27,729 nucleotides of DNA from Candidatus Falkowiibacteriota bacterium (GCA_903920975.1 CAIXNZ010000110.1:1-27729); one strand, 5' to 3'. Positions 1 through 7,088 are shown, counted from the stretch's first letter. Made by a program: numbers and translations. The notes: generated by a model not told the origin, from the sequence alone.

Positions 1-1131
1 ATTATGTCAGCCGGAGCTGGTGCTCAGAGTTTGATTGTCAATCAGATAAAAAGTATGGGTTCAAATTTTATCAGTATTTTTCCGGGCAAGGGCGAAGATA
101 AGGGTCCGCCGCCCTCTGTTATGGGTTTGGTTAATACCAGTTTAAAGGATACTGATATAACTGCGCTTTTAAGCAAGAACAATGTACCGCACGGTGTAGC
201 TGTTACCGGTTATAATCGAGGCGTGGGTACGATTATCTGGCGGGAGGAGCAGACTGACGGCACTTTTGTGGGCGTAAACAGCTATTTTCCCGAAGTTGAA
301 GATTCTTATGTGGCCGATGGCAGATTTTTTACTGAAGACGAGAATATGTCTTTGGCGCGAGTCGCTGTTATTGGCTATCAGGTTAAGCAGGACTTATTTG
401 GCGATCAGGAAGCTTTGGGCCAGGTTATTAAAATAAAAAAATCAGCTTTTACGGTTATTGGCATAAATCCCAAGCAGGGCGTCAAGGGCTTTCAAAACGT
501 TGATAGCTTGATTTATATTCCGGCCAAAACAGCTCAAAAAATTCTGCTAGGCCTAAATTATTATTCTTTACTGCGCATTAAAGTAGATAATGAAGCAAAT
601 ATTGATCAGACGATTAATGATGCGCTGTTGACTTTGAGAGAAACGCATAATATTTCTAATTCGGCTGATGATGATTTTACCATCAGGTCACAAAAGGATT
701 CACTAGATATTTTGTTGGCCGTGACCAATGCGCTGAAATTTTTCTTGGCGGCAATAGCGGCCATTTCCCTGATTGTTGGCGGTGTGGGCATTATGAATAT
801 CATGCTGGTGGCGGTAAATGAGAGAACCAGAGAAATTGGTTTGCGCAAAGCCGTGGGCGCCAAAAACAACAACATCATGTCTCAGTTTTTGATTGAATCT
901 GTGATAATCACTTTGTTTGGCGGCATAATCGGCATTGCTATTGGCGTGGCTTTTTCTATCCTGGTGGCTTATGTGGCTCGGGCTTTGGGTTATAATTGGG
1001 ATCTGGTTATTTCGCCATTTGCCATTATTTTGGCTACTTCAATTTCTATAATAGTTGGTTTAGTTTTCGGACTATATCCAGCCTCCCGCGCCTCAAAATT
1101 AAATCCCATAGAGGCATTACATTATGAATAA
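1..1131 (+). CDS. ABC transporter permease, MacB/FtsX type (5' end outside window)
   Basis: This is an inner-membrane permease of the MacB/FtsX type, which couples ATP hydrolysis by a partner ATPase to export or mechanotransmission. The reading frame is open from base 1. The first visible residues (IMSAGAGAQSLIVNQIKSMG) match the segment that normally follows the first membrane helix, so the ATG at 4 is internal and the start lies upstream. An extracytoplasmic MacB-like core fills about residues 10-235. Three hydrophobic segments follow (about 240-265, 295-325 and 340-365), with the family's cytoplasmic NERTREIGLRKAVGA motif between the first two. The gene ends in YPASRASKLNPIEALHYE, the usual C-terminal signature. 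Its last 8 bases overlap the next permease, so the two are translationally coupled. No ATPase is in the window and it is probably upstream. The substrate is unknown. Confidence 0.93.
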   Translation: MMSAGAGAQSLIVNQIKSMGSNFISIFPGKGEDKGPPPSVMGLVNTSLKDTDITALLSKNNVPHGVAVTGYNRGVGTIIWREEQTDGTFVGVNSYFPEVEDSYVADGRFFTEDENMSLARVAVIGYQVKQDLFGDQEALGQVIKIKKSAFTVIGINPKQGVKGFQNVDSLIYIPAKTAQKILLGLNYYSLLRIKVDNEANIDQTINDALLTLRETHNISNSADDDFTIRSQKDSLDILLAVTNALKFFLAAIAAISLIVGGVGIMNIMLVAVNERTREIGLRKAVGAKNNNIMSQFLIESVIITLFGGIIGIAIGVAFSILVAYVARALGYNWDLVISPFAIILATSISIIVGLVFGLYPASRASKLNPIEALHYE

Positions 1132-2410
1132 ATATTGGCAACAATTTAAAGATTATCTGGAGAAATACAGAGTGCCATCTCAGGTTGCTCTTAATTCATT
1201 GTTGAAAAATAAAGTCCGAACTATTTTGTCTGTGCTGGGAGTTGTCATCGGCATTGCAGCCGTAATTATTGTGCTGTCAGTGGGGCAGGGCATAAAAGGC
1301 TTTATGATTAGTCAGCTGACAAGTTTTGGCACTGATTTTATTCAAGTGGAAATTAAAGTGCCCAATGCGGCTCATACTTCTTCGGAAAATGCCGCTGGCT
1401 TGGCTTTGGGCATTACAGTAACCACGCTAAAAGATTCTGACCGCCTGGCCATCATGAAATTAAGTAATGTTAAAAATGCCTACTCTGCTTCCATGGCTCA
1501 GGACATTGTCACTTATCAAGATACTAATAAACAAACTTTTATTTTTGCGACCAGCGCTTCATTCATTGATATTGATCCAGCTAAATTGGCTGCCGGCCGA
1601 TATTTTACAGAAGACGAGGATAATTCCTTGGCCAGAGTGGCTGTTTTAGGACCAGAATTAAAAAATTATTTGTTTGGTGATGAAGATGCCATTGGCAAAG
1701 AAATAAAAGTTCATCGCGCAAGCTATAAGGTCGTGGGAGTTTTGGCCAGCAAGGGTTCTTCTTCGTTCATTAATTTTGACACCATGCTTTACTTGCCCCT
1801 GCATACTACGCAAAAATTAATTTTGGGCGTTGATTATGCGACTTACATCTTAGCCAAGGTAAATGATAATAATCTATCTGATGTGACTGCCGCTGATATC
1901 ACTTCTTTGATGAGAGAGCGTCATGATATTACTGATCCAAACAAAGATGATTTTGCCGTAACCACTCAAGCCGAAGCCATGGCAATGATGGATACAATTG
2001 TCGGCGCCATTACCTTGCTCTTAATTGCCATTGCCGGCATCTCATTGGTAGTAGGGGGAATAGGTATTATGAATATCATGTATGTGTCAGTGACTGAGCG
2101 CACTTTTGAAATTGGTTTGCGCAAGGCAGTGGGCGCAAAAAAGAAAGACATCTTAGATCAGTTTTTATTGGAATCAATTTTTATAACTTTTGCCGGCGGC
2201 ATTATCGGCATTATTTCAGGAATTTTATTTTCTTTAATGATTACTTTAATTGCCAAATATCTTAATTATAATTTTGCTTTTGTCGTACCCATTTCCTCAT
2301 TATTTTTAGCGAGCGGGGTTTCTATTGTCGTGGGCTTGCTTTCGGGCTATTATCCGGCGCGCACAGCAGCCAGCTTAGATCCGATTGTGGCGCTGAGAAA
2401 TAATGAATAA
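1124..2410 (+). CDS. ABC transporter permease, MacB/FtsX type
   Basis: This is a complete 428-residue paralogue of the preceding permease, probably the second half of a heterodimeric exporter. The first membrane helix lies at about residues 30-52, after the signature SLLKNKVRTILSVLGVVIGI. A MacB-type extracytoplasmic domain follows to about residue 285. Three C-terminal helices flank the TERTFEIGLRKAVGAKKKDI cytoplasmic loop. It ends in YYPARTAASLDPIVALRNNE, matching the end of its neighbour. The start at 1124 overlaps the upstream stop by 8 bases and has no convincing Shine-Dalgarno site, which suggests translational coupling. A hairpin with an A-tract and a T-tract directly after the stop probably terminates the operon. 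Family assignment is secure; the transported molecule is unknown. Confidence 0.94.
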   Translation: MNKYWQQFKDYLEKYRVPSQVALNSLLKNKVRTILSVLGVVIGIAAVIIVLSVGQGIKGFMISQLTSFGTDFIQVEIKVPNAAHTSSENAAGLALGITVTTLKDSDRLAIMKLSNVKNAYSASMAQDIVTYQDTNKQTFIFATSASFIDIDPAKLAAGRYFTEDEDNSLARVAVLGPELKNYLFGDEDAIGKEIKVHRASYKVVGVLASKGSSSFINFDTMLYLPLHTTQKLILGVDYATYILAKVNDNNLSDVTAADITSLMRERHDITDPNKDDFAVTTQAEAMAMMDTIVGAITLLLIAIAGISLVVGGIGIMNIMYVSVTERTFEIGLRKAVGAKKKDILDQFLLESIFITFAGGIIGIISGILFSLMITLIAKYLNYNFAFVVPISSLFLASGVSIVVGLLSGYYPARTAASLDPIVALRNNE

Positions 2411-2495
2411 AAAAACGTTCTGGCGACACGATAATCGTGTAGAGACGCGAGATCTCGCGTCTCTACAAACGTTTGTTTGTGCCAGAGCGTTTTTT
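2411..2495. repeat. Concentric palindrome element A (terminator-like outer stem, REP-like core)
   Basis: The outer arms AAAAACGTTCTGGC (2411-2424) and GCCAGAGCGTTTTT (2481-2494) pair over 13 of 14 positions and carry an A-tract and a T-tract, so they would act as an intrinsic terminator for the permease operon in either direction. The loop holds a perfect 28-bp palindrome at 2439-2466 whose half-site is GTAGAGACGCGAGA. A small 7-bp hairpin (ACACGAT-A-ATCGTGT) precedes it. Core and outer stem share the same centre (about 2453). The T-tract runs into the CIRCE operator. Confidence 0.9.
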
Positions 2496-2520
2496 AGCAC
2501 TCGGACTTGACGAGTGCTAA
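2494..2520. promoter_or_regulatory. CIRCE operator (HrcA binding site)
   Basis: This is a perfect inverted repeat, TTAGCACTC - 9 bases - GAGTGCTAA, identical to the consensus CIRCE element bound by HrcA. It lies 24 bases before the hrcA start and its spacer contains most of the -35 box. This is the textbook arrangement for autorepression of the hrcA-led heat-shock operon. Confidence 0.97.
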
Positions 2521-2535
2521 TTGGTCATCTATAAT
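2507..2535 (+). promoter_or_regulatory. Sigma-70 type promoter of hrcA
   Basis: TTGACG (2507-2512), a 17-base spacer and TATAAT (2530-2535) form a near-consensus promoter. The -35 box sits in the CIRCE spacer and right half, so repressor binding would block polymerase. The expected transcription start (about 2541-2543) is at or 1-3 bases before the hrcA ATG at 2544. There is thus no room for a ribosome binding site and the mRNA is probably leaderless. Confidence 0.85.
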
Positions 2536-2543
2536 ATTAATGT

Positions 2544-3239
2544 ATGAATGAACGCCAGAAAAAGCTTTTAAATCTCATTATTAATAAGCATATTCAAACA
2601 GCCGAACCTGTCGGTTCTGGTTTTTTGGTAGAGAAAGACGGTATTGAGGTTTCACCAGCCACTGTCAGAAATGAAATGGCAGAACTGGAAGCTGAAGGCT
2701 TTATTTATCAGCCCCACACCTCAGCTGGTCGCGTACCAACTGAAAAGGGTTATCATTTTTTTGTGGATAATTTTGTGGAGAAAAGAGAAATCAAAGCCAC
2801 CTGGCGCAAATCATTTGAAGAGGTTTTGAAAAAGAAATTAACAAAAGACCAGCTTTTGAAAAATCTGGCCAAAACCGCGGTGGAACTGGCTGATGCCACG
2901 GTTATTGTGGCTTTTGATAAAAATAATATTTATTACACGGGCATGTCCAATTTATTTAAAAAGCCTGAATTTAGTGAGCAAAATGTGATTTATAATATTT
3001 CCGAAATAATGGATCATTTAGATGATAAGGTTTCCCAGCTTTTTACTAAAGTAAATAAAGTGCAGATATTAATTGGCAAGCAAAATCCTTTTGGCAATGA
3101 TTGTTCCTCAATTTTGGGCCGCTATCAAATGAAAGACAAAACCGATGGTTTATTTATAATTTTGGGACCCAAAAGAATGGATTATGCTAAGAATTTAGCA
3201 CTGGTGGAATATATTAAGAATTCTTTGGAAAAAGTATAA
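2544..3239 (+). CDS. hrcA: Heat-inducible transcription repressor HrcA (short form)
   Basis: HrcA represses the class I heat-shock operon by binding CIRCE, and its activity is tuned by the GroEL chaperonin in known systems. The N-terminus (about residues 1-75) is the winged helix, with the diagnostic stretches EPVGSGFLVEK, VSPATVRNEMAELEAEGF and QPHTSAGRVPTEKGY. The remainder (about 100-231) resembles the GAF-like effector domain and ends FIILGPKRMDYAKNLALVEYI, as in the family. At 231 residues it is about 100 shorter than the common 340-residue form, consistent with loss or reduction of the inserted dimerisation domain. A perfect CIRCE and a promoter lie immediately upstream, and grpE follows in the same direction. 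The start is fixed by the onset of similarity (MNERQKKLLNLII). Confidence 0.96.
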   Translation: MNERQKKLLNLIINKHIQTAEPVGSGFLVEKDGIEVSPATVRNEMAELEAEGFIYQPHTSAGRVPTEKGYHFFVDNFVEKREIKATWRKSFEEVLKKKLTKDQLLKNLAKTAVELADATVIVAFDKNNIYYTGMSNLFKKPEFSEQNVIYNISEIMDHLDDKVSQLFTKVNKVQILIGKQNPFGNDCSSILGRYQMKDKTDGLFIILGPKRMDYAKNLALVEYIKNSLEKV

Positions 3240-3376
3240 ATAAGAGCTATAGGAGCTAAAGGGTAAGAAGAACTAAAGGCTGAAAGACTGAAAGGCCTAT
3301 TAACCTCTCGTCCTATCGCTCCTATTATCCTGTAGCTCCCGTAGCTCTTATTATCCCACAGCTCTTATCGCTCTTA
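3238..3376. repeat. Low-complexity inverted and tandem repeat between hrcA and grpE
   Basis: The left arm AATAAGAGCTATAGGAGCTA (from about 3238) is an imperfect inverted copy of a segment at about 3329-3352 (TAGCTCCCGTAGCTCTTATT). The right half also contains two adjacent 26-base units (about 3329-3354 and 3355-3380) that both end GCTCTTATTAT, with a degenerate third unit before them. No gene is visible. The stretch could fold into a long imperfect hairpin between two co-directional genes and might set the hrcA/grpE ratio, but that is inference. Confidence 0.7.
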
Positions 3377-3387
3377 TTATAAAAATT

Positions 3388-3870
3388 ATGGAAGATCAAA
3401 CAAAACAACAAAATAATGATCAGCCGTCAGAGATTGAAAAGTTGCAGAAACAATGCGATGAGTATTTGAATGGCTGGAAAAGAGCCAAGGCTGATTATAT
3501 TAATCTAAAAAAAGAATCAGACGCTAAAATGAGCGCCTTGCTTGATTATGCGACTGCCAGTTTTGTGGTGCAGATGATTCCCATTTATGATAATTTGAAA
3601 AAAGCTTTAGTTAGCGCACCAGCGGATTTAAATAATAGTTGGCTGGAAGGCGTTAAACAAATCAAAAAGCAATTTGAAGAATTTTTGAAAAGCAATGATA
3701 TAACTGAAATGCCAACAATAGGCGAAAAGTTTAATCCGGAATTTCATGAAGCTGTTTCCAAAGAGAAAAAAGAGGGAATAGAGAGCGGCATAATTATTTC
3801 TGAAGCAAGTTCTGGTTATTTAATGAAAGACAAGACTTTGATACCAGCGAAAGTGATTGTAGCTGAATAA
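3388..3870 (+). CDS. grpE: Nucleotide exchange factor GrpE
   Basis: GrpE releases ADP from DnaK so the chaperone cycle can turn over in the cytoplasm. This 160-residue protein has the family's order: a long charged N-terminal coiled coil (about residues 12-50, EIEKLQKQCDEYLNGWKRAK), a helical dimerisation part with MIPIYDNLKKAL, and a C-terminal beta domain. The conserved wing reads EKFNPEFHEAVSKE and the protein ends YLMKDKTLIPAKVIVAE. No Shine-Dalgarno site precedes the ATG, which follows AAAAATT. It lies downstream of hrcA in the same direction and may be read from the CIRCE-controlled promoter. A minus-strand gene separates it from dnaK, which is unusual for this operon. Confidence 0.96.
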   Translation: MEDQTKQQNNDQPSEIEKLQKQCDEYLNGWKRAKADYINLKKESDAKMSALLDYATASFVVQMIPIYDNLKKALVSAPADLNNSWLEGVKQIKKQFEEFLKSNDITEMPTIGEKFNPEFHEAVSKEKKEGIESGIIISEASSGYLMKDKTLIPAKVIVAE

Positions 3871-3873
3871 AAA

Positions 3874-3904
3874 AAGGAGGCCCAAGCTGTTAAGCTTGAG
3901 CCCC
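3874..3904 (-). terminator. Intrinsic terminator of the minus-strand gene
   Basis: On the minus strand, a stem formed by GGGCTCAAGCT and AGCTTGGGCC with a 4-base loop is followed by CTCC and seven T's. It lies just past the stop of the minus-strand gene at 3915. On the plus strand the hairpin is not followed by a T-run, so it would stop grpE transcription less well. Confidence 0.8.
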
Positions 3905-3914
3905 AGATGTACTT

Positions 3915-4271
3915 TTAATTGGGACGACGTTTTGAGTCCTCATAATGAGGATCAATAAAGAAATTTTTTCCGTCAAAGTTGAGCACGGCTTTGACATCGC
4001 AGAATGTCATGGACATTGGCCGAAATTCTTTTTCATCCGGCAAGAACGGTCCACTTTTCATGTGGCGTAGTTGCCGCTTGGCCATGCCAGCCAGACTGAT
4101 TTTGGGCAATTCTTGTCCCTCTATCAATTCTGCTGTCCTTTCTTCCCTCAGCTTCTGCTCGCGTTTGTTTTGCGCTTGCATCAGCAGATCAGTGCTCACC
4201 AGAATTAATCTGGGAACACCCTGCTTGCCAACTTGCACATAGTTCTTTCCCGAAATACTGACTTCCGTCAT
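3915..4271 (-). CDS. Hypothetical protein inserted between grpE and dnaK
   Basis: This 118-residue soluble protein matches no family I can name. It is mostly charged and helical in its first half (an Arg/Glu-rich stretch, NKREQKLREERTAELIEG, at about residues 35-52). The C-terminal half, with DVKAVLNFDGKNFFIDPHY, looks like a small beta-rich piece. No signal peptide or membrane segment is seen. It has its own complete expression unit on the minus strand: a TTGACA-17-TATAGT promoter, an AGGAGG ribosome site 6 bases from the ATG, and a terminator after the stop. That autonomy, the opposite strand and the Shine-Dalgarno site contrast with the chaperone genes around it and suggest a later insertion. 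A chaperone-related role is possible but has no direct support. Confidence 0.8.
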   Translation of the reverse strand: MTEVSISGKNYVQVGKQGVPRLILVSTDLLMQAQNKREQKLREERTAELIEGQELPKISLAGMAKRQLRHMKSGPFLPDEKEFRPMSMTFCDVKAVLNFDGKNFFIDPHYEDSKRRPN

Positions 4272-4300
4272 TAGTCCCTCCTAAAATTTTTGATAGTAGT

Positions 4301-4329
4301 ACTATAACAGGACAAGGAGGGTTTGTCAA
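4301..4329 (-). promoter_or_regulatory. Promoter of the minus-strand hypothetical gene
   Basis: Read on the minus strand, TTGACA (4329-4324), a 17-base spacer and TATAGT (4306-4301) form a strong sigma-70 type promoter. An AGGAGG site at about 4282-4277 and the ATG at 4271 follow. The leader is about 25 bases. Confidence 0.85.
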
Positions 4330-4345
4330 CTTGGATATAGGACAA

Positions 4346-4439
4346 GGGCGAAAACGAATTTGTTTAAACGCCATTACGTAGGGAACGTTCTAGAACGTTC
4401 CCTACACGGTAAAATTTTTGATCAAATTCGTTTTTGCCC
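4346..4439. repeat. Concentric palindrome element B upstream of dnaK
   Basis: The outer arms GGGCGAAAACGAATTTG (4346-4362) and CAAATTCGTTTTTGCCC (4423-4439) pair over 16 of 17 positions. The centre holds a perfect 28-bp palindrome (4378-4405) with half-site GTAGGGAACGTTCT. The same 28-mer occurs inside the RAYT gene at 20591-20618. Another shared 17-mer, ACGGTAAAATTTTTGAT (4406-4422), recurs at 20562-20578. The element lies in the divergent region between the minus-strand gene and dnaK. Confidence 0.92.
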
Positions 4440-4491
4440 AATAAAATCATTAATTAATATTTCATAATTCATAATTAATAATTCAAAATAT

Positions 4492-6360
4492 ATGAGTAAA
4501 ATTTTAGGTATTGATTTAGGCACAACCAATTGCTGCGTAGCCATTATTGAAGGCGGTGTGCCAAAGGTCTTGGAAAACAAAGAAGGCGTGAGAACCACTC
4601 CTTCTATTGTGGCCATTTCAAAAACAGGGGAGCGTTTAGTCGGTTTATTGGCCAAAAGACAGGCCGTGACCAATCCGGAAAACACGGTTTCATCCATCAA
4701 ACGTTTAATTGGCCGACGCTGGACAGATCCGGAAGTGCAAAGAGACAGAGAAACCTTGCCTTACAAAATTATTCAAGGCGGTGATGGCGTGAAAGTGGAA
4801 ATGTCTGGCAAAGAATATTCGCCGCAGGAAATTTCAGCCATGATTTTGCAAAAATTAAAAGCCGATGCCGAGGAAAAGCTGGGTGAGAAAATTACCGAGG
4901 CTGTCATTACTGTACCTGCTTATTTTGATGACTCGCAAAGGCAAGCCACAAAGGACGCAGGCAAAATCGCTGGTTTGGATGTAAAAAGAATTATTAATGA
5001 ACCAACAGCAGCTGCCTTAGCTTATGGCTTTGATAAGAAAAAAGATCAGCAGATAGCCGTCTATGACTTGGGCGGCGGCACTTTTGATATTTCCATTTTG
5101 GATGTGGCGGCTGATACGGTTGAGGTTAAAGCCACTAACGGCGATACTCATTTGGGCGGTGATGATTTTGATAAAGTTTTAATTGACTGGATAATCGCGG
5201 AATTTAAAAAAGAAAATGGCGCTGACTTGGGCAAAGACAAAATGGCTTTGCAAAGAATTAAAGAGGGCGCGGAAAAAGCCAAGATTGAATTATCCACGAC
5301 CATGGAATCAGAAATCAATCTGCCTTTTATCACGCAATCAGCTGATGGCACGCCATTACATTTGGTCAAAAAATTAAGTCGAGCTAAACTAGAAGAATTA
5401 ATCGGCGACTTAGTGGAAAAAACATTGGAGCCGTGCAAAAAAGCTTTGGCTGATTCTGGCTATAAAATGTCTGATATTGATGAAGTGGTTATGGTCGGCG
5501 GCATGACTAGAATGCCCTTGGTCCAGAAAAAAGTCGAGGAATTTTTTCACAAAAAACCAAACATCAGCGTTAATCCCGACGAAGTTGTGGCAGTTGGTGC
5601 GGCCGTGCAAGGCGGTGTGCTACAAGGCGAAGTTAAAGACGTGCTTTTACTTGATGTCACGCCATTATCATTAGGCATTGAAACATTAGGCGGCGTGGCC
5701 ACCAAAGTCATTACCAGAAACACTACTATCCCAACTTCCAAATCGCAGATTTTCTCAACAGCGGCTGATAATCAGACTTCTGTGGAAATTCATGTTTTGC
5801 AAGGTGAAAGAGAAATGGCCAGCGATAATAAAACTTTGGGTAAATTTATTTTGTCTGGCATTCCACCGGCACCCAGAGGCGTGCCACAAGTGGAAGTGAC
5901 TTTTGACATTGATGCCAATGGCATTTTAAATGTTAAAGCAGTTGATAAGGCTTCCAACAAAGAACAATCAATTACAATCACGGCTTCATCTGGTTTGAGC
6001 AAAGATGAGGTTAATAAAATGCAAAAAGAAGCTGAAGTGCATGCTGAAGAGGATAAAAAGAAAAAAGAATTAATTGAGGCCAAAAATTCGGCAGACACCC
6101 TGGTTTATTCCACGGAAAAAACCATTTCTGAATTTGGCGAGAAAATTACGCCTGATTTGAAAAAAGAAGTGCAGGATAAAGTTGAAGAATTGAAAAAGGT
6201 TAAAGATAGTGATGATGCAGTTGCGATTAAAAGAGCTAATGATGAGCTAATCAAGGTGGCACAAAAAATAGGAGCTGAAATGTATGCTAAGAATCAGTCT
6301 GCGCCAAAGACAGAGGAAAAGAAGGGCCCTGAAGAAGGTGAATTCACAGAAAAAAAGTAA
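4492..6360 (+). CDS. dnaK: Molecular chaperone DnaK (Hsp70)
   Basis: DnaK is the ATP-dependent Hsp70 chaperone that binds exposed hydrophobic peptides with help from DnaJ and GrpE. The 622-residue protein has the full ATPase domain. The phosphate-1 motif GIDLGTTN is near residue 5, IINEPTAAALAYGF near 165, the phosphate-2 motif DLGGGTFDISIL near 188, and the adenosine motif VMVGGMTRMP near 330. The interdomain linker DVLLLDVTPLSLGIETLGG and the substrate-binding beta domain follow, then a helical lid ending EEGEFTEKK. There is no Shine-Dalgarno site; the ATG follows the AT-rich ATTCAAAATAT. No CIRCE element is present in the 220 bases upstream, although hrcA has one. A diverged copy of the last seven codons lies in frame 51 bases downstream. 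Confidence 0.98.
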   Translation: MSKILGIDLGTTNCCVAIIEGGVPKVLENKEGVRTTPSIVAISKTGERLVGLLAKRQAVTNPENTVSSIKRLIGRRWTDPEVQRDRETLPYKIIQGGDGVKVEMSGKEYSPQEISAMILQKLKADAEEKLGEKITEAVITVPAYFDDSQRQATKDAGKIAGLDVKRIINEPTAAALAYGFDKKKDQQIAVYDLGGGTFDISILDVAADTVEVKATNGDTHLGGDDFDKVLIDWIIAEFKKENGADLGKDKMALQRIKEGAEKAKIELSTTMESEINLPFITQSADGTPLHLVKKLSRAKLEELIGDLVEKTLEPCKKALADSGYKMSDIDEVVMVGGMTRMPLVQKKVEEFFHKKPNISVNPDEVVAVGAAVQGGVLQGEVKDVLLLDVTPLSLGIETLGGVATKVITRNTTIPTSKSQIFSTAADNQTSVEIHVLQGEREMASDNKTLGKFILSGIPPAPRGVPQVEVTFDIDANGILNVKAVDKASNKEQSITITASSGLSKDEVNKMQKEAEVHAEEDKKKKELIEAKNSADTLVYSTEKTISEFGEKITPDLKKEVQDKVEELKKVKDSDDAVAIKRANDELIKVAQKIGAEMYAKNQSAPKTEEKKGPEEGEFTEKK

Positions 6361-6362
6361 AA

Positions 6363-6390
6363 GGCCTGCCCTGAGCCGAGTCGAAGGGGG
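6363..6390. repeat. Short palindromic repeat (CCTGCCCTGAGCC...GTCGAAGGGGG type)
   Basis: The segment GCCTGCCCTGAGCCGAGTCG followed by AAGGGGGG sits just after the dnaK stop. Its reverse complement, slightly changed (CCCTTCGACTTTGCTCAGGG), occurs at 17950-17969 within a lipoprotein gene. This makes it a second dispersed repeat family in the window, distinct from the GTAG palindromes. Confidence 0.75.
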
Positions 6391-6411
6391 GAATTTACAG
6401 AGAAGAAATAA
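6388..6411 (+). pseudogene. Second, diverged copy of the dnaK 3' end
   Basis: Bases 6388-6411 read Gly-Glu-Phe-Thr-Glu-Lys-Lys-stop, the same seven residues and stop as the true dnaK end at 6337-6360. Five of the seven sense codons differ synonymously. The offset is 51 bases, so the two copies are in the same frame, and a dispersed repeat sits between them. It is probably a remnant of a former dnaK terminus left by recombination or repeat insertion. Confidence 0.75.
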
Positions 6412-6420
6412 TTTAGATAT

Positions 6421-6507
6421 AAAAAACGATTTGGTTTGTGTATTTAACGTAGGGACAGAATAATATTCTGTCCCTACAAAACATGTTTTTGCACCAAATC
6501 TTTTTTT
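6421..6507. repeat. Concentric palindrome element C (dnaK terminator-like)
   Basis: The outer arms AAAAAACGATTTGGT (6421-6435) and ACCAAATCTTTTTTT (6493-6507) pair over 14 of 15 positions and give a T-tract suited to terminating dnaK. At the centre (6449-6477) is a 29-bp palindrome, GTAGGGACAGAAT - AAT - its reverse complement. Confidence 0.9.
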
Positions 6508-6513
6508 GTTTAA

Positions 6514-6602
6514 GCGAAAATAATTTGGTTGAATGCCATAACGTAGGGACAGGTTTGAAACCTGTCCCTACACGACGCGAGATTCATTCAAATTATTTTC
6601 GC
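6514..6602. repeat. Concentric palindrome element D
   Basis: The outer arms GCGAAAATAATTTGGTTGAA (6514-6533, one further T) and a 21-base arm at 6582-6602 ending AATTATTTTCGC pair over about 19 of 21 positions. The 29-bp core at 6543-6571 is a palindrome of half-site GTAGGGACAGGTTT. It is directly adjacent to elements C and E, making a run of three. Confidence 0.9.
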
Positions 6603-6606
6603 GGTC

Positions 6607-6727
6607 TGGCGAAAACGGCCGACATAAACGCCGTAGAGACGCGAGATCTCGCGTCTCTACAACGATCGTTGTCGTAGAGACACGGCGCGCCATGTCTCTA
6701 CCGTCCGGGGCAAGGCTGTTTTCGCCA
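6607..6727. repeat. Double-core concentric palindrome element E
   Basis: The outer arms TGGCGAAAACGGCC (6607-6620) and GGCTGTTTTCGCCA (6714-6727) pair over 13 of 14 positions. Inside are two cores. One at 6633-6660 is a perfect palindrome with half-site GTAGAGACGCGAGA. One at 6674-6701 is near-perfect with half-site GTAGAGACACGGCG. They are separated by the palindrome ACAACGATCGTTGT (which begins inside the first core). The pair of cores is centred on the same base as the outer arms (6667). The second core plus the following CGTCCGG recurs exactly inside the RAYT gene at 16436-16470. Confidence 0.9.
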
Positions 6728-6755
6728 TTGACAAATAAACATTTGAGCATATAAT
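6728..6755 (+). promoter_or_regulatory. Promoter of the small membrane protein gene
   Basis: TTGACA (6728-6733), a 16-base spacer and TATAAT (6750-6755) form a consensus promoter that begins at the last base of element E. An ideal ribosome site, AAAGGAGGTG (6761-6770), follows, with ATG at 6775, so the leader is very short. Confidence 0.9.
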
Positions 6756-6774
6756 GTTTAAAAGGAGGTGAATC

Positions 6775-6966
6775 ATGAAAAAAGTGAATTGGGCAAAGGT
6801 GTCGCTGGTGGTATGCATTGTCACATATGCGGCATTATTTTGCGCCAGCAAAATCGGTCACTATGAGCCGAAATGGATCGGCGTTGCCGGGTTTTTTATG
6901 GCCTATGCCACGCTCGGTTCCTTGGTGGCTGTGCTGGTCAGAACGCCTGACAAACAGGCAGAGTAA
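6775..6966 (+). CDS. Small two-helix membrane protein
   Basis: The 63-residue product is not a family I recognise. Two hydrophobic segments (about residues 8-25 and 33-55, separated by KIGHYEPKW) predict a hairpin membrane protein, with a short basic N-terminus (MKKVNW) and a polar tail (RTPDKQAE). The gene is convincing despite its size. It has a consensus promoter, a perfect AAAGGAGGTG ribosome site 4 bases from the ATG, and an intrinsic terminator 18 bases after the stop. It is monocistronic. Its base composition looks richer in GC than the chaperone genes, as judged by eye. The function is unknown. Confidence 0.82.
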   Translation: MKKVNWAKVSLVVCIVTYAALFCASKIGHYEPKWIGVAGFFMAYATLGSLVAVLVRTPDKQAE

Positions 6967-6983
6967 AGTGTCTGGCCAAATTT

Positions 6984-7019
6984 AAAAAGCGTCTCACACA
7001 ACGGGGCGCTTTTTCTTTT
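6984..7019 (+). terminator. Intrinsic terminator
   Basis: AAAAAGCGTC pairs with GGGGCGCTTTTT across a 9-base loop, followed by CTTTT. The right half (CGGGGCGCTTTTTCTTTTG) is identical to the right half of the terminator at 8747-8783, so the two were probably duplicated or exchanged. Confidence 0.85.
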
Positions 7020-7088
7020 GTCTTGCTTTGCTTGACATCTTTTAGATATAGGAGTTCACTTAAATATAAGTCAAATGTTCGTTAAAAA

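Noticed and set aside
6483..6750. Short open frames on both strands between dnaK and 6775
   Set aside because: They are translations of palindromic repeat elements D and E; similar frames occur in the other element copies.
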